Below, in pieces: positions 34,454 through 44,540 of a stretch of 64,000 nt of DNA (positions are counted from its first letter, which is position 1; each line of letters begins with the position of its first letter). Source of the DNA: Halomarinibacterium sedimenti (GTDB taxonomy: Bacteria; Bacteroidota; Bacteroidia; Flavobacteriales; Flavobacteriaceae); contig NZ_JAHWDP010000001.1 in NCBI RefSeq assembly GCF_019312585.1, positions 62,001 through 126,000 of the forward strand, written 5' to 3'. Position numbers and translations under genes: made by a program. The notes under the pieces were generated by a model. It did not search any database. It was not told the origin of the DNA and was given only the letters and a program-made list of their open reading frames with translations.

Positions 34454-36097
34454 ATGTTTGAAATTTCTGAATTAAAAGAAAAAAAGCTTCCTGAACTACA
34501 GGAGCTAGCTAAGACTTTGGGTGTACCCAAGTTTAAAAGCCTAAAAAAATTAGACTTGGTTTATCAAATCTTAGATTACCAAGCGGCTAACCCTAAGGTA
34601 GCAAAAGCAGTTGTTCAAGAAGTGAAAAGTACTTCTGAACCAGCTCCTACAAAAACTCAAAATGCTCCTAAAGAACAAGAGCAAGAAAAGAAAGAAGCCC
34701 CTGCTCAGCAAAAACCCAATAAACCTCAAAACAATCAGCGAGAGCGTCGTCCACAAAACAATCGAAGTGATAACCGCAACGACAATCGCAATCAAAAAGG
34801 AGGTCAAAAGCCACATCATTCCCAAAACTCGCAAAGTTCAAAGGATGGTGACAAAAACAACACACAAGATCCGCCAAAAGGCAACAGAAACGCAGACGGA
34901 AATCAAAAACACCATAAAAAGCAAAACGATTCTAATGGTAATAAGGATACTCGTAATCGTTACCGCGAACCCGATTTTGAGTTTGACGGTATCATAGAAA
35001 GTGAAGGTGTTTTAGACATCATGCAAGATGGATACGGATTTTTACGTTCTAGTGATTATAATTATTTATCCTCACCAGATGATATATATGTATCGCAGTC
35101 TCAAATTCGTTTATTCGGATTAAAAACTGGAGATACGGTTTTAGGTGAGGTACGCCCTCCCAAGGAAGGTGAAAAATATTTCCCACTTATTAAAGTGAGT
35201 AAAATTAACGGATTGAACCCTAATGTAGTGCGAGATCGTGTTTCTTTTGAACACTTAACACCGCTTTTCCCTACTGAAAAATTCAACATCGCCGAAAGAC
35301 AAAGTACGGTTTCTACTCGAATTATCGATCTTTTTGCCCCTATAGGAAAAGGACAACGTGGAATGATTGTTTCTCAACCTAAAACGGGTAAAACGATGTT
35401 GCTTAAGGATATTGCCAATGCTATTGCCGCAAATCATCCTGAAGTATATCAAATTATTTTGTTGATTGACGAACGCCCTGAAGAGGTAACCGATATGCAA
35501 CGAAATGTGAAAGGCGAAGTAGTGGCTTCAACCTTCGATAAAGAAGCAGCAGAACACGTTCGTGTTGCTAATATCGTAATTGATAAAGCGAAAAGATTAG
35601 TAGAATGTGGTCACGATGTAGTGATTCTTTTAGATTCTATTACGCGTTTGGCAAGAGCCTATAACACGGTGCAGCCTGCAAGTGGAAAAATATTAAGTGG
35701 TGGTGTGGATGCCAATGCATTACACAAACCAAAGCGTTTCTTTGGTGCTGCTAGAAATATTGAAAATGGAGGCTCGTTAAGTATTATTGCAACGGCACTT
35801 ACTGAAACCGGCTCTAAAATGGACGAAGTAATTTTTGAAGAATTTAAAGGAACTGGAAATATGGAACTTCAGTTGGATAGAAAGATATCTAATCGAAGAA
35901 TCTTCCCTGCCATTGACTTAACATCTTCTAGTACGCGTAGAGACGATTTATTACTCGATGATAATACCATACAACGTATGTGGGTATTACGTAAATACCT
36001 AGCCGATATGAATCCTGTAGAAGCTATGGAATTTATAAATGATAGAATTAAAAAGACTCGAAATAATGAAGAGTTTCTTATTTCGATGAACGGATAA
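34454..36097 (+). CDS. rho: Transcription termination factor Rho with a long polar insertion
   Basis: A 547-residue Rho. Residues 1-45 form the Rho_N helical domain ([20 protein letters not shown]). Residues about 55-170 are a low-complexity insertion rich in N, Q, K, R, P and E, as in many Bacteroidota and Actinobacteria. The RNA-binding cold-shock domain follows ([20 protein letters not shown]), then the hexameric ATPase with Walker [12 protein letters not shown] and the R-loop/Q-loop region [20 protein letters not shown]. It uses ATP to pull RNA out of polymerase. Transcribed alone with its own strong terminator. Confidence 0.97.
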   Translation: MFEISELKEKKLPELQELAKTLGVPKFKSLKKLDLVYQILDYQAANPKVAKAVVQEVKSTSEPAPTKTQNAPKEQEQEKKEAPAQQKPNKPQNNQRERRPQNNRSDNRNDNRNQKGGQKPHHSQNSQSSKDGDKNNTQDPPKGNRNADGNQKHHKKQNDSNGNKDTRNRYREPDFEFDGIIESEGVLDIMQDGYGFLRSSDYNYLSSPDDIYVSQSQIRLFGLKTGDTVLGEVRPPKEGEKYFPLIKVSKINGLNPNVVRDRVSFEHLTPLFPTEKFNIAERQSTVSTRIIDLFAPIGKGQRGMIVSQPKTGKTMLLKDIANAIAANHPEVYQIILLIDERPEEVTDMQRNVKGEVVASTFDKEAAEHVRVANIVIDKAKRLVECGHDVVILLDSITRLARAYNTVQPASGKILSGGVDANALHKPKRFFGAARNIENGGSLSIIATALTETGSKMDEVIFEEFKGTGNMELQLDRKISNRRIFPAIDLTSSSTRRDDLLLDDNTIQRMWVLRKYLADMNPVEAMEFINDRIKKTRNNEEFLISMNG

Positions 36098-36129
36098 AAA
36101 AAAGCCCCGCCAATAGCGGGGCTTTTTTT
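36097..36129. terminator. Bidirectional terminator after rho
   Basis: AAAAAAGCCCCGC and GCGGGGCTTTTTT form a perfect GC-rich stem around CAATA directly after the rho stop. It reaches the stop codon of the convergent T9SS cargo gene at 36128 and probably serves both. Confidence 0.9.
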
Positions 36130-37060
36130 ATTGTTTAATTACTTTCTTACTAACAACCCCTTTTGAAGTTTCAACGGTTAAAATATATACTCCAGTAGAA
36201 AGTTGTGAAGTATTTATGCTTCCATTTATAAGTTTTAAGCCCGTATCTTTTCCTAATATATTGTGAAGTGTGATTTTTTCAATTTCGACACTTGAAACAA
36301 TATTAATATTCAATTTTGTAGTAACAGGATTAGGATATATAGCTATTTGGCTTTGTGTAAATTCAGTTGTATTCAAAATAGAATCACCAAATTCTAAATT
36401 CCCAATAAGGTCTCCTCCCCCGTTAGCTTCTTCAATTTCAACTCTGCTTATCGGTTCATTTGCTAAAATTCCGAAAAAATTCTCAGCCGATACTGTATTG
36501 GTCAAAGTATACACTTCCAATAAATCCCCCAAAGCATCATACACTCTAAACGTAGTTGTGGGATCAGATTCGTTCCAAATATCCATTCCTGCCGCATACA
36601 CCCCTGGGTCAAAATTAACAACGGTGCTCTCAGCAAAAGTATTTGCACCAACCAAGTGGATTGTATTTCCTACATTTCCCGGAGAAATTGAAATAGTAGA
36701 TCCACCCCCCGCATCTACCGTGGAAGTCACCGTAAAACCGTCTTCAAGTTCGCCTGGTAAAAAACAGTCGTCTCCATTTGAACTTATTACAGTACCACAG
36801 TTATTAATTCCAGAAGGTCCTGTAGAAAAATCTTCAGAGGTTAACCCTTGCCCCGTTTGCAGTATATAATCATTTTGAAAAGCAGTCCTATCTGTGTAGG
36901 TTGCTAATACAGGCTGCTTGTTGTTAGATATAGTAAATGTTGTAGGTTTCACTTTCACATTTACCTTACTTCTATTTGCCGAAAACTGTGTATAACTTTG
37001 CCCAATACTAGGCACAATCACAGCAACAATCAAAAAACAAGAAAGTAAAAAATGTTTCAT
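36128..37060 (-). CDS. Secreted protein with type IX sorting tail
   Basis: A 310-residue protein starting at the ATG at 37058-37060 (MKHFLLSCFLIVAVIVPSIG), a signal peptide. The middle contains a beta-rich domain with the segments GQGLTSEDFSTGPSG and ISRVEIEEANGGGDLIGNLE, reminiscent of PEP-CTERM-type or lectin-like modules. The last 80 residues are a T9SS type A sorting domain: IAIYPNPVTTKLNINI, then LSTGVYILTVETSKGV and a KKVIKQ end. The protein should be moved across the outer membrane and released or attached. Passenger function unknown. Confidence 0.85.
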   Translation of the reverse strand: MKHFLLSCFLIVAVIVPSIGQSYTQFSANRSKVNVKVKPTTFTISNNKQPVLATYTDRTAFQNDYILQTGQGLTSEDFSTGPSGINNCGTVISSNGDDCFLPGELEDGFTVTSTVDAGGGSTISISPGNVGNTIHLVGANTFAESTVVNFDPGVYAAGMDIWNESDPTTTFRVYDALGDLLEVYTLTNTVSAENFFGILANEPISRVEIEEANGGGDLIGNLEFGDSILNTTEFTQSQIAIYPNPVTTKLNINIVSSVEIEKITLHNILGKDTGLKLINGSINTSQLSTGVYILTVETSKGVVSKKVIKQ

Positions 37061-37156
37061 AGGTCTATATTTGAGGATGTTCAAGACTAAAGATAATAGA
37101 TTGTTATTTAAAATTTAAAATAAAGTTGATTAATTTTAACAACTTGAAAACATCCT

Positions 37157-38917
37157 ATGAAAAAAATTCTCTCTATTTCGTTCGTTTTATTCTTTCTTTT
37201 TTCATGTAATAAAACTGAAAAAACAACAACAATAGATTTTATTACGAGGTTTGAAACTTCAAAGGGGACAGAAACTCCAACTTATGAGGAAGTTATTTCC
37301 TACTATAAAAAATTAGCAGAAACCTACCCTACCATTGTAATGTATAAAATGGGAATGACAGATAGTGGCGAGCCATTGCATTTAGTTGTTTTTAATCCCA
37401 ATCGTAAAGTTGACACAAGGCTAGAAACTGAATTTTCCAAAACTGAAAATAAAAACATTCTTTTAATAAATAATGGTATTCACCCAGGTGAAAGTGACGG
37501 TATAGATGCATCCATGCTACTCCTTCGAGATTTTGCTCAAGGAAAAATAGCACCTCCAGAAAATACCATCATTGCAGTAATTCCTATCTACAATATTGGC
37601 GGTGCACTTAATAGAAATAGTGGTTCTCGAACCAATCAAAATGGCCCCATAGAATACGGGTTTAGAGGGAATGCACGAAATTTTGATCTCAATCGATACT
37701 TTATAAAAGCTGATTCCAAAAATGCAAAGGCTTTTGCAGAAATATTTCATTTGGTAAATCCGGATATGTTTATCGATAATCACGTAAGCAATGGTGCAGA
37801 TTATCAATACACACTTACCCATCTTTTTACCCAACACAACAAATTAGGTGGCGAATTGGGCACTTATTTACATACTTCCTTTATGCCACAATTGGAAGAT
37901 TCATTGGTTCAGAAAAAATGGGATATCACTCCTTATGTTAATCTTTTTAATCGAACGCCAGAAACTGGATTTTCACAATTTATGGATTATCCCCGTTATT
38001 CCACAGGGTATACAACCTTATACAATACGTTAGGTATGATGGTTGAAACGCATATGCTTAAACCTTATAAGCAACGAGTGGAAGGCACTTATGAATTAAT
38101 GCGAAGTTTTATAAATATTGCCGAAAAAGACGCTTCAAAAATAAAAGAACTGCGGAAGAATTCATTCAATAATTTTACCACAGGAAACTCTTACCCTATT
38201 ACTTGGACAATTGACAGCAGTAAAACGGCGACGCTTCAGTTTAAAGGATATGAAGGCACTATGGAGCCTAGCAATATAACAGGAGCAAGCAGATTAAAAT
38301 ATCACAGAGACCAACCTTTTACAAAACCAGTAATTTATTACAATGAATTTAAGGCAGTGGAGAGTATAAAAATTCCATCTGCGTATATTATTCCTAAAGG
38401 TTATTGGAATGTTATTGACCAATTAAAAAACAACCAAATCACCTTAACTGAAGTTAAAAAAGACACCCTTATTTCTGCCGAAGTTTATAAAATTAAAAAC
38501 TACGAAACCTTTAATAATCCTTATGAGGGCCATTACCCACATTACAACACGCAAGTAGAAACTTTTGAAGAAGAAGTGTCGGTAAAAAAAGGAGATTTTA
38601 TGGTCTCCACACAGCAACCTGGGATTCGGTATTTATTAGAAACTTTAGAGCCGATGGCGGTAGATTCGTTTTTTAATTGGAATTATTTCGATACCATTCT
38701 ACAACAAAAAGAGGGTTTTTCACCTTACGTTTGGGAAGATTTAGCAGAAGCTTTTTTGAATGAACACCCAGAAATAAAAACAGAATTTGAAACTAAAAAA
38801 ACGACCGAACCTAATTTTGCAGCCAATTGGTTTGCTCAATTAGATTGGATTCATAAACAATCTTCAAATTACGAAAAATCACACTTGAGATATCCTATCG
38901 TTAGGGTGCGAGGTTAA
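37157..38917 (+). CDS. M14-family zinc carboxypeptidase lipoprotein
   Basis: A 586-residue protein with a lipoprotein signal (MKKILSISFVLFFLFSC, lipidated C17). The M14 domain covers residues about 40-330: first zinc pair in NNGIHPGESDG (H109, E112), the DLNRYF arginine loop and the third ligand in DNHVSNGADYQ (His). The C-terminal 250 residues are a separate beta-rich part without a recognised name. It should trim peptides in the periplasm or at the cell surface. The last 39 nt overlap the 3' end of the convergent Nudix gene. Confidence 0.88.
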   Translation: MKKILSISFVLFFLFSCNKTEKTTTIDFITRFETSKGTETPTYEEVISYYKKLAETYPTIVMYKMGMTDSGEPLHLVVFNPNRKVDTRLETEFSKTENKNILLINNGIHPGESDGIDASMLLLRDFAQGKIAPPENTIIAVIPIYNIGGALNRNSGSRTNQNGPIEYGFRGNARNFDLNRYFIKADSKNAKAFAEIFHLVNPDMFIDNHVSNGADYQYTLTHLFTQHNKLGGELGTYLHTSFMPQLEDSLVQKKWDITPYVNLFNRTPETGFSQFMDYPRYSTGYTTLYNTLGMMVETHMLKPYKQRVEGTYELMRSFINIAEKDASKIKELRKNSFNNFTTGNSYPITWTIDSSKTATLQFKGYEGTMEPSNITGASRLKYHRDQPFTKPVIYYNEFKAVESIKIPSAYIIPKGYWNVIDQLKNNQITLTEVKKDTLISAEVYKIKNYETFNNPYEGHYPHYNTQVETFEEEVSVKKGDFMVSTQQPGIRYLLETLEPMAVDSFFNWNYFDTILQQKEGFSPYVWEDLAEAFLNEHPEIKTEFETKKTTEPNFAANWFAQLDWIHKQSSNYEKSHLRYPIVRVRG

Positions 38918-39508
38918 ATATTCCTTTGGAAAAAGAAGTTTAATATTTTCATAAGAATCTTGAAGTGCTTTTTGTGATTTTTCAAAATTTTTCCACTTTA
39001 CTTTTTTAATTCCTTCGGAAGGTTCAGGAATTAGTGGACCGTTGTAATCGCTAAACATCTCAAACCAATAAGTAATTTTTAATTTAAATTTTCCATTACG
39101 TTTAAAAACGTGATAAGTTTTGGTGAGAAATTTTCTAACCTCAAGATCCTTTACACCCGTTTCTTCTATAGTTTCTCTTATCGCTGCTTCTTCATAAGAT
39201 TCTCCCTTCTCTACTTTTCCTTTGGGCAAATCCCACTTTTTATTGCGATAGATAAAAAGAATTTCCTTTTTACTGTTATAAACCATTCCTCCTCCTGCTT
39301 CCACAACAGGTAATTTTTTCCGAAGAAATTTTTCCAATTTCTCTGCATTTTTGTGGTATATATTTACGTAAAGCAGTTCCCCATTATTAATCTTATTAAT
39401 AAGTTTTTTGAACTTTACTTCCTTTAAAGGTATGGAAGTATATTGCTTACCAATTTTTTTCTCGGTAGTGAGAATTATCGGAATCTCATTGACAAAAACT
39501 TTATACAT
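38879..39508 (-). CDS. Nudix hydrolase with an N-terminal extension
   Basis: A 209-residue protein. The Nudix box is complete: GKVEKGESYEEAAI then RETIEETG (GX5EX7REXXEEXG), in residues about 97-118. The first 68 residues are an additional domain found in Bacteroidota homologues, with no assigned role. Substrate unknown, a nucleoside diphosphate derivative is likely. Its start codon overlaps the divergent pyrE promoter at 39504-39511. Downstream it overlaps the M14 gene by 39 nt. Confidence 0.9.
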   Translation of the reverse strand: MYKVFVNEIPIILTTEKKIGKQYTSIPLKEVKFKKLINKINNGELLYVNIYHKNAEKLEKFLRKKLPVVEAGGGMVYNSKKEILFIYRNKKWDLPKGKVEKGESYEEAAIRETIEETGVKDLEVRKFLTKTYHVFKRNGKFKLKITYWFEMFSDYNGPLIPEPSEGIKKVKWKNFEKSQKALQDSYENIKLLFPKEYLTSHPNDRISQV

Positions 39509-39511
39509 TTG
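39504..39511 (+). promoter_or_regulatory. TAnnTTTG -7 box directly before pyrE
   Basis: TACATTTG ends 4 nt before the ATG at 39516, the same geometry as for blaI. The box also covers the start codon of the divergent Nudix gene (39506-39508). A leaderless or nearly leaderless pyrE mRNA is implied. Confidence 0.5.
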
Positions 39512-39515
39512 CAGT

Positions 39516-40154
39516 ATGGTCTTAAAAAAAGAAACAGCTCAAAAAACAGCCGAATTACTTTTACAAATAAATGCAATTAAATTGCAACCACAAAACCCTT
39601 TTACATGGGCTTCAGGCTGGAAGTCTCCAATTTATTGCGATAACCGCTTAACCCTCTCATATCCAACGATAAGAAACTATCTAAGAGAGAATATTGCCAA
39701 CCAAATTGAAGAATTGTATGGCAAGCCAGATATGATAGCAGGTGTTGCCACTGGGGCAATTGGTATTGGTGCCTTGGTGGCAGACTACCTCAACGTACCA
39801 TTTTGCTATGTGCGTCCTGAGGCGAAGGCACATGGTAGACAAAATAAGATTGAAGGCCATCTAGAAGAAAATCAGAATGTGGTGGTAGTGGAAGACTTAA
39901 TTAGCACCGGAAAAAGTAGTCTTATGGCAGTGGAGGCATTGCGTGAGGCCAAAGCAAATGTAAAGGGTATGATTGCAATTTTTTCTTATGGTTTTGCTGT
40001 GGCAGACGAAAATTTTGAAAAAGAAAATGTACAGTTACACACGTTAAGCAATTATGAAAATCTGCTAGAGCAAGCCGAAAAGGCGAATTACATCACCCAA
40101 CAAGAGGCTGAAGCACTTTCTGAATGGAGAAAAAATCCAGCAGACTGGAAATAG
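39516..40154 (+). CDS. pyrE: Orotate phosphoribosyltransferase
   Basis: A 212-residue enzyme that makes OMP from orotate and PRPP, the step before PyrF (encoded at 11.7 kb). I start at the ATG at 39516 (MVLKKETAQKTAELLLQINA), since the 36-residue upstream extension only mirrors the Nudix gene. Family blocks are the FTWASGWKSPIYCDNR loop, MIAGVATGAIGIGALVAD and the PRPP motif VVVVEDLISTGKSS. It is probably cotranscribed with the SRPBCC gene 43 nt downstream. Confidence 0.96.
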   Translation: MVLKKETAQKTAELLLQINAIKLQPQNPFTWASGWKSPIYCDNRLTLSYPTIRNYLRENIANQIEELYGKPDMIAGVATGAIGIGALVADYLNVPFCYVRPEAKAHGRQNKIEGHLEENQNVVVVEDLISTGKSSLMAVEALREAKANVKGMIAIFSYGFAVADENFEKENVQLHTLSNYENLLEQAEKANYITQQEAEALSEWRKNPADWK

Positions 40155-40197
40155 GCATACATTTTGAAAGACCCAAACCTAAATTACAATATACGCT

Positions 40198-40590
40198 ATG
40201 GAAATTAAAAGCAAAAAGGTAACCGTAAATAAAAATGCCGAAGGCTTATTCAATTTTTTGAAGGATGTAAAAAACTTCGAAGTCCTTATGCCAGATAACA
40301 TCAGTAAATTTGAAGTCATTCGTGATGACGCTTTTGTATTTGCCTTAAAAGGAATGCCCGAAATTGCCTTGGAAACAAAAGAAACCGAACCCTATAGCCG
40401 AATTGTACTGGGCGCCATAAGCGATAAAATTCCATTTACTTTGGAAGGGACCATTCAAGATGTTTCAGATAGTAAATCTGAAATTGAATTGCTTTTTAGT
40501 GGTGATTTTAACCCTATGATGGCCATGATGATTAAAAGCCCCATTACCAAATTTTTAGAAACCCTAACTTCCAAAATGGAAGCGCTTTAG
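40198..40590 (+). CDS. Small SRPBCC-fold protein
   Basis: A 130-residue protein that begins MEIKSKKVTVNKNAEGLFNF and has the alternation of charged beta-strands and a C-terminal helix (KSPITKFLETLTSKMEAL) of the START/SRPBCC family. In Flavobacteriaceae it typically follows pyrE. It should bind a small hydrophobic ligand; there is no evidence for an enzymatic role. Its TAG overlaps the birA stop codon by 4 nt. Confidence 0.85.
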   Translation: MEIKSKKVTVNKNAEGLFNFLKDVKNFEVLMPDNISKFEVIRDDAFVFALKGMPEIALETKETEPYSRIVLGAISDKIPFTLEGTIQDVSDSKSEIELLFSGDFNPMMAMMIKSPITKFLETLTSKMEAL

Positions 40591-41318
40591 TAGAGTAATT
40601 TTATATCTTTTAGTCTATATTCTTTTACACTATCATCTTTAAGTTTTACGAGTAACATCCCATTATTGGTCACACCTTCAATAATCCCATTGAATTTTTT
40701 TCGTTCCAAATCTTCAAACGTCGAAATTACGCCTTTCCTAAACAGACAAGCTTCATATTGCCTTTTGTATTCTTCAAAATTAGCTTGGTGAATATTCCTT
40801 AATTCAGAAAGGATGGCTTGAGTTACGGTATCAAAAACTTCATCCATAGCGTAAAGAATTCCAGTATTAAGTCGTAACGAACTAGCTTGAGGATATTTTG
40901 AAAACCCTGTATTATTTACATTAATCCCTATTCCAATAACACTATGTATGGTCTCGGTATGCTTAAATTGATTTTCTACCAGAATCCCACATACTTTTTT
41001 CCCATCTGCCAATATGTCGTTAGGCCATTTAATCGAAATTTTAGGAATACTGATGGCCTCCAACCCATTTTTAACCCCTAAACTTACCGCAAAATTGACC
41101 AAATATTGGTGCGAAATAGGCAATTCTTCAGCCTTTTTAAAGATACTAAAGGCAAGGCTTTTACCTATCTCAAACTGCCAAGAAGCGCCCATTTGTCCCT
41201 TCCCATGAGTTTGGTGTAATGTTTGCACCACCGTTTCGTCTTCTAAGGTTGAAGATTTAGATAGTTTTTTTAAATAGTCATTGGTAGACCCAATGGCACT
41301 AATTTTGATTATTTTCAA
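40587..41318 (-). CDS. birA: Biotin--[acetyl-CoA-carboxylase] ligase
   Basis: A 243-residue biotin protein ligase without the N-terminal DNA-binding domain found in E. coli BirA, so it is an enzyme only. Motifs: STNDYLKKLSKSSTLEDET at the start, the biotin/ATP loop QTHGKGQMGASWQFE, KWPNDILADGKKVCGILVE and the C-terminal GVTNNGMLLVKLKDDSVKEY. Transcribed away from rsfS. Confidence 0.95.
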   Translation of the reverse strand: MKIIKISAIGSTNDYLKKLSKSSTLEDETVVQTLHQTHGKGQMGASWQFEIGKSLAFSIFKKAEELPISHQYLVNFAVSLGVKNGLEAISIPKISIKWPNDILADGKKVCGILVENQFKHTETIHSVIGIGINVNNTGFSKYPQASSLRLNTGILYAMDEVFDTVTQAILSELRNIHQANFEEYKRQYEACLFRKGVISTFEDLERKKFNGIIEGVTNNGMLLVKLKDDSVKEYRLKDIKLLY

Positions 41319-41376
41319 TGGAATTAATATTGTGTTAATCTCAAGAATTAAAACGTTTCAAGAAACAAAAAAGTAA

Positions 41377-41384
41377 TAACTTTG
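41377..41384 (+). promoter_or_regulatory. TAnnTTTG -7 box for rsfS-ftsH
   Basis: TAACTTTG ends 19 nt before the rsfS ATG at 41404. It is the only match in the divergent birA/rsfS spacer. Confidence 0.5.
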
Positions 41385-41403
41385 CCCAAATAAAAAGTTT
41401 TTA

Positions 41404-41775
41404 ATGCAAAAAAAGGAAGCTGGAACAGATTTACTCGTCGCAGAAATAATTAGAGGAATAGAAGAAGTTAAGGGTCAAGACATTCAAATTTTAGACCTTA
41501 GAGAAATAGAAAATACTGTTTGTGACTACTTTATCATATGTAATGGTACCTCAAACACCCAGGTGAATGCTATTGTAAATTCCATTCAAAAAATAGTTAG
41601 CAAAGCCTTAAAAGAAAAACCTTGGCATGTCGAAGGAAGTGATAATGCCGAGTGGATATTAATGGATTATGTTCACGTAGTAGTTCACGTATTCCAAAAG
41701 CACATTCGAGAGTTTTATGACATTGAAGGACTTTGGGGTGACGCAAAAACAGTATTAATAAAAACTTCATATTAA
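41404..41775 (+). CDS. rsfS: Ribosomal silencing factor RsfS
   Basis: A 123-residue RsfS/DUF143 protein that binds L14 on the 50S subunit and blocks subunit joining in starvation. Signature regions are VCDYFIICNGTSNTQVNAIV, HVEGSDNAEWILMDYVHVVV and the C-terminal EFYDIEGLWGDA. It is 12 nt upstream of ftsH, the order standard in Flavobacteriaceae. Confidence 0.95.
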   Translation: MQKKEAGTDLLVAEIIRGIEEVKGQDIQILDLREIENTVCDYFIICNGTSNTQVNAIVNSIQKIVSKALKEKPWHVEGSDNAEWILMDYVHVVVHVFQKHIREFYDIEGLWGDAKTVLIKTSY

Positions 41776-41787
41776 AAGAAAAGCCAC

Positions 41788-43818
41788 ATGGCAAACGATA
41801 ATAACAAGCCTGAAATAAAGAAACCTAAGTTTAATGCTTACTGGATTTATATTGCCATCTTTTTGGTATTTATAGGGCTTCAGTTTTTTGGTGGAAATTC
41901 CCTTTCGGCTCCAGAAAAAACGACACAAGTCGATTTTCAGAAAATGCTTAGGGATGGTGATGTAGAGAAAATTGAAATCATTAACAAAAAAGTAGCGAAA
42001 GTTTATCTTACCGATGAAGCGCGCGAAAAGCAAATTCATTCGAGTAAGTTTAAAGATAAATTACTGAAACCAGGTCCCAACGATCCTATCTATCAGTTTG
42101 AATTTGGAGATCTTCAAAACTTCGAAAACAATACCACACAAATCATTAAAGACAATGGTTTAACTACCAAAATTGGTTGGACAACAGAATCTAATTTGTG
42201 GGCAGAATTCCTCCCTTCTATCCTGTTTTTTGCAGTCATTATTGGTGTTTGGATTTACATCATGCGTAGAATGTCTTCAGGTGCTGGCGGCGGGGCTGGC
42301 GGACAAATATTTAATATTGGAAAATCTAGAGCCAAGCTTTTTGATGAAAAAACCGACGTAAAAACATCCTTTAAAGATGTTGCTGGACTGGAAGGTGCTA
42401 AAGAAGAGGTTCAAGAAATTGTAGATTTCTTAAAAAACCCAGAAAAATATACTTCCCTAGGAGGAAAAATTCCAAAGGGGGCGTTATTGGTAGGACCTCC
42501 TGGAACAGGAAAAACATTATTAGCAAAAGCCGTAGCAGGTGAAGCCAAAGTACCTTTCTTTTCCTTATCGGGATCGGATTTTGTAGAGATGTTTGTGGGT
42601 GTGGGAGCTTCGAGAGTTCGTGACTTATTTAAACAAGCCAAAGAAAAATCTCCTGCCATTATCTTTATTGATGAAATAGATGCTATTGGACGCGCCAGAG
42701 GGAAGAATAACTTCTCAGGTTCTAATGATGAACGTGAAAATACATTAAACCAACTTTTAACCGAAATGGATGGTTTTGGAACCAATACAAACGTAATTGT
42801 TTTGGCTGCCACCAACCGTGCCGATGTTTTGGACAAGGCATTAATGCGTGCTGGACGATTTGACAGGCAGATTTACGTAGATCTTCCCGATGTTCGTGAG
42901 CGTAAAGAAATTTTTGAAGTACACCTTCGCCCTATTAAAAAAGACGAAAGTGTAGATATGGACTTCTTGGCTAAACAAACACCTGGTTTTTCTGGAGCCG
43001 ACATAGCGAACGTCTGTAATGAAGCGGCGCTTATTGCGGCACGTAAAGAAAAAAAGGCCGTAGGGAAACAGGATTTTCTTGATGCTGTTGATAGAATTGT
43101 AGGTGGACTTGAAAAGAAAAACAAAATTATTACACCTAGTGAAAAGAAAGCAATTGCTTTCCACGAAGCAGGACACGCGACTGTAAGTTGGATGCTAGAA
43201 CACGCTGCACCCTTAGTAAAAGTAACTATTGTGCCTAGAGGTCAATCCTTAGGAGCGGCTTGGTATTTACCTGAAGAGCGATTGATTGTTCGTCCAGAGC
43301 AAATGCTAGATGAAATGTGTGCCACTATGGGAGGTCGTGCTGCCGAAAAAGTAATTTTTAATAAAATATCTACTGGAGCCTTAAGCGATTTAGAAAAAGT
43401 AACGAAGCAAGCCCGTGCCATGGTGACCATTTATGGTTTAAATGATAAAATTGGAAACCTTACTTATTACGATTCCAGTGGGCAAACCGATTACAACTTC
43501 AGTAAGCCGTATAGCGAGAAGACAGCAGAAATGATTGATAAAGAAATTTCTGCTATGATTGAAGCACAGTACGAAAGAGCTATTAAAATCCTTGAAGAAA
43601 ATAAAGACAAACTTACCGAGTTAGCTAATGAGCTTCTTGAAAAGGAGGTGATCTTTAAAGAAAGCTTAGAGCGTATTTTTGGCAAAAGGCCCTTTATAAA
43701 AGAAGAACCTATCAACGGAATGAAAGAGGGTACGGAATCAAAAGTAGAGGATTCGATAGAAGAGAATACTACAGATGAAGTCTCTGAAAATGAAGTAAAA
43801 GAAGGTACTAATCCTTAA
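41788..43818 (+). CDS. ftsH: ATP-dependent zinc metalloprotease FtsH
   Basis: A 676-residue membrane AAA+ protease for quality control of membrane proteins. Two membrane helices (about 16-33 and 137-155) flank a periplasmic domain. The AAA domain has Walker A GPPGTGKT, Walker B IIFIDEIDAIG and the SRH arginine finger (RAGRFDR). The zinc site is HEAGH in KKAIAFHEAGHATVSW. The last 45 residues are an acidic tail (EEPINGMKEGTESKVEDSIE and on). It is in an operon with rsfS. Confidence 0.97.
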   Translation: MANDNNKPEIKKPKFNAYWIYIAIFLVFIGLQFFGGNSLSAPEKTTQVDFQKMLRDGDVEKIEIINKKVAKVYLTDEAREKQIHSSKFKDKLLKPGPNDPIYQFEFGDLQNFENNTTQIIKDNGLTTKIGWTTESNLWAEFLPSILFFAVIIGVWIYIMRRMSSGAGGGAGGQIFNIGKSRAKLFDEKTDVKTSFKDVAGLEGAKEEVQEIVDFLKNPEKYTSLGGKIPKGALLVGPPGTGKTLLAKAVAGEAKVPFFSLSGSDFVEMFVGVGASRVRDLFKQAKEKSPAIIFIDEIDAIGRARGKNNFSGSNDERENTLNQLLTEMDGFGTNTNVIVLAATNRADVLDKALMRAGRFDRQIYVDLPDVRERKEIFEVHLRPIKKDESVDMDFLAKQTPGFSGADIANVCNEAALIAARKEKKAVGKQDFLDAVDRIVGGLEKKNKIITPSEKKAIAFHEAGHATVSWMLEHAAPLVKVTIVPRGQSLGAAWYLPEERLIVRPEQMLDEMCATMGGRAAEKVIFNKISTGALSDLEKVTKQARAMVTIYGLNDKIGNLTYYDSSGQTDYNFSKPYSEKTAEMIDKEISAMIEAQYERAIKILEENKDKLTELANELLEKEVIFKESLERIFGKRPFIKEEPINGMKEGTESKVEDSIEENTTDEVSENEVKEGTNP

Positions 43819-43887
43819 AGAATTGCCCTTTTAGTTAAAAAAAATGTTATCGTAGGATAATTTCCCACAACTTCGTGGAAGATTTAT

Positions 43888-43895
43888 TATATTTG
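43888..43895 (+). promoter_or_regulatory. TAnnTTTG -7 box for the LUD-cdsA-psd group
   Basis: TATATTTG, 34 nt before the LUD-protein ATG at 43930. A short inverted repeat around CACAACTTCGTG (43866-43877) lies just upstream. Confidence 0.45.
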
Positions 43896-43929
43896 AGGTT
43901 TAGCCCATAACTCCTCAATGTTAGTATAA

Positions 43930-44532
43930 ATGAGTCTATTTAAAAGACTTTTAAAAAATAAATCAAAGTCAGAAGTTAAACAAAATGACACTGACCACAG
44001 TAAATATTATCCCGAAGAAAAACTTCCTATCGACGAGAAATTTACCTATAACTTCAATAAAAACGGAGGAAAGTTTTTGTACTGCGAAAATTGGGATGAA
44101 GTAAATGAAGCTTTCGACAATATTCTTTTAGAAAACGACTGGTACGAAAAAGAAGTCTTTTGCTTCGACGAGCAGCTTATTTCAAAATTTAATGGGTACA
44201 ATTTAAGCTTTGGTACTAAAGGAGACTCACAATTTTTCCTTACACGTTGCGAATCATTAGTCGCTAACAACGGTTCTATTTTACTTTGCTCTAACCAGAT
44301 AAAAGAAAAAAAGCTTCACGAATTACCCTTTAATATGGTCATTTTTGCTACCACCAGCCAACTTGTTGAAAATATTAGCGAAGGGCTTCGCATTATTAAA
44401 AGTAAAAGCAAAAAACACATCCCCACCAATATTACCACCATTCAGGATTTTGAGTGTGGCAAGGAAAAAGATTTTATGAGCTATGGAAGTAGTACGAAAA
44501 ACCTATATTTGCTCCTACTAGAAGACCTTTAA
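43930..44532 (+). CDS. LUD-domain (LutC-like) protein
   Basis: A 200-residue protein. The first 65 residues are a charged helical start; the rest is a LUD domain with the NNGSILLCSNQIKEKKLHEL block and a final FMSYGSSTKNLYLLLLEDL. LutC-type proteins take part in lactate oxidation complexes, but this stand-alone form between ftsH and cdsA is a lineage-specific arrangement, and no LutA or LutB lies nearby. Function is therefore open. Confidence 0.85.
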   Translation: MSLFKRLLKNKSKSEVKQNDTDHSKYYPEEKLPIDEKFTYNFNKNGGKFLYCENWDEVNEAFDNILLENDWYEKEVFCFDEQLISKFNGYNLSFGTKGDSQFFLTRCESLVANNGSILLCSNQIKEKKLHELPFNMVIFATTSQLVENISEGLRIIKSKSKKHIPTNITTIQDFECGKEKDFMSYGSSTKNLYLLLLEDL

Positions 44533-44540
44533 ACCAACTC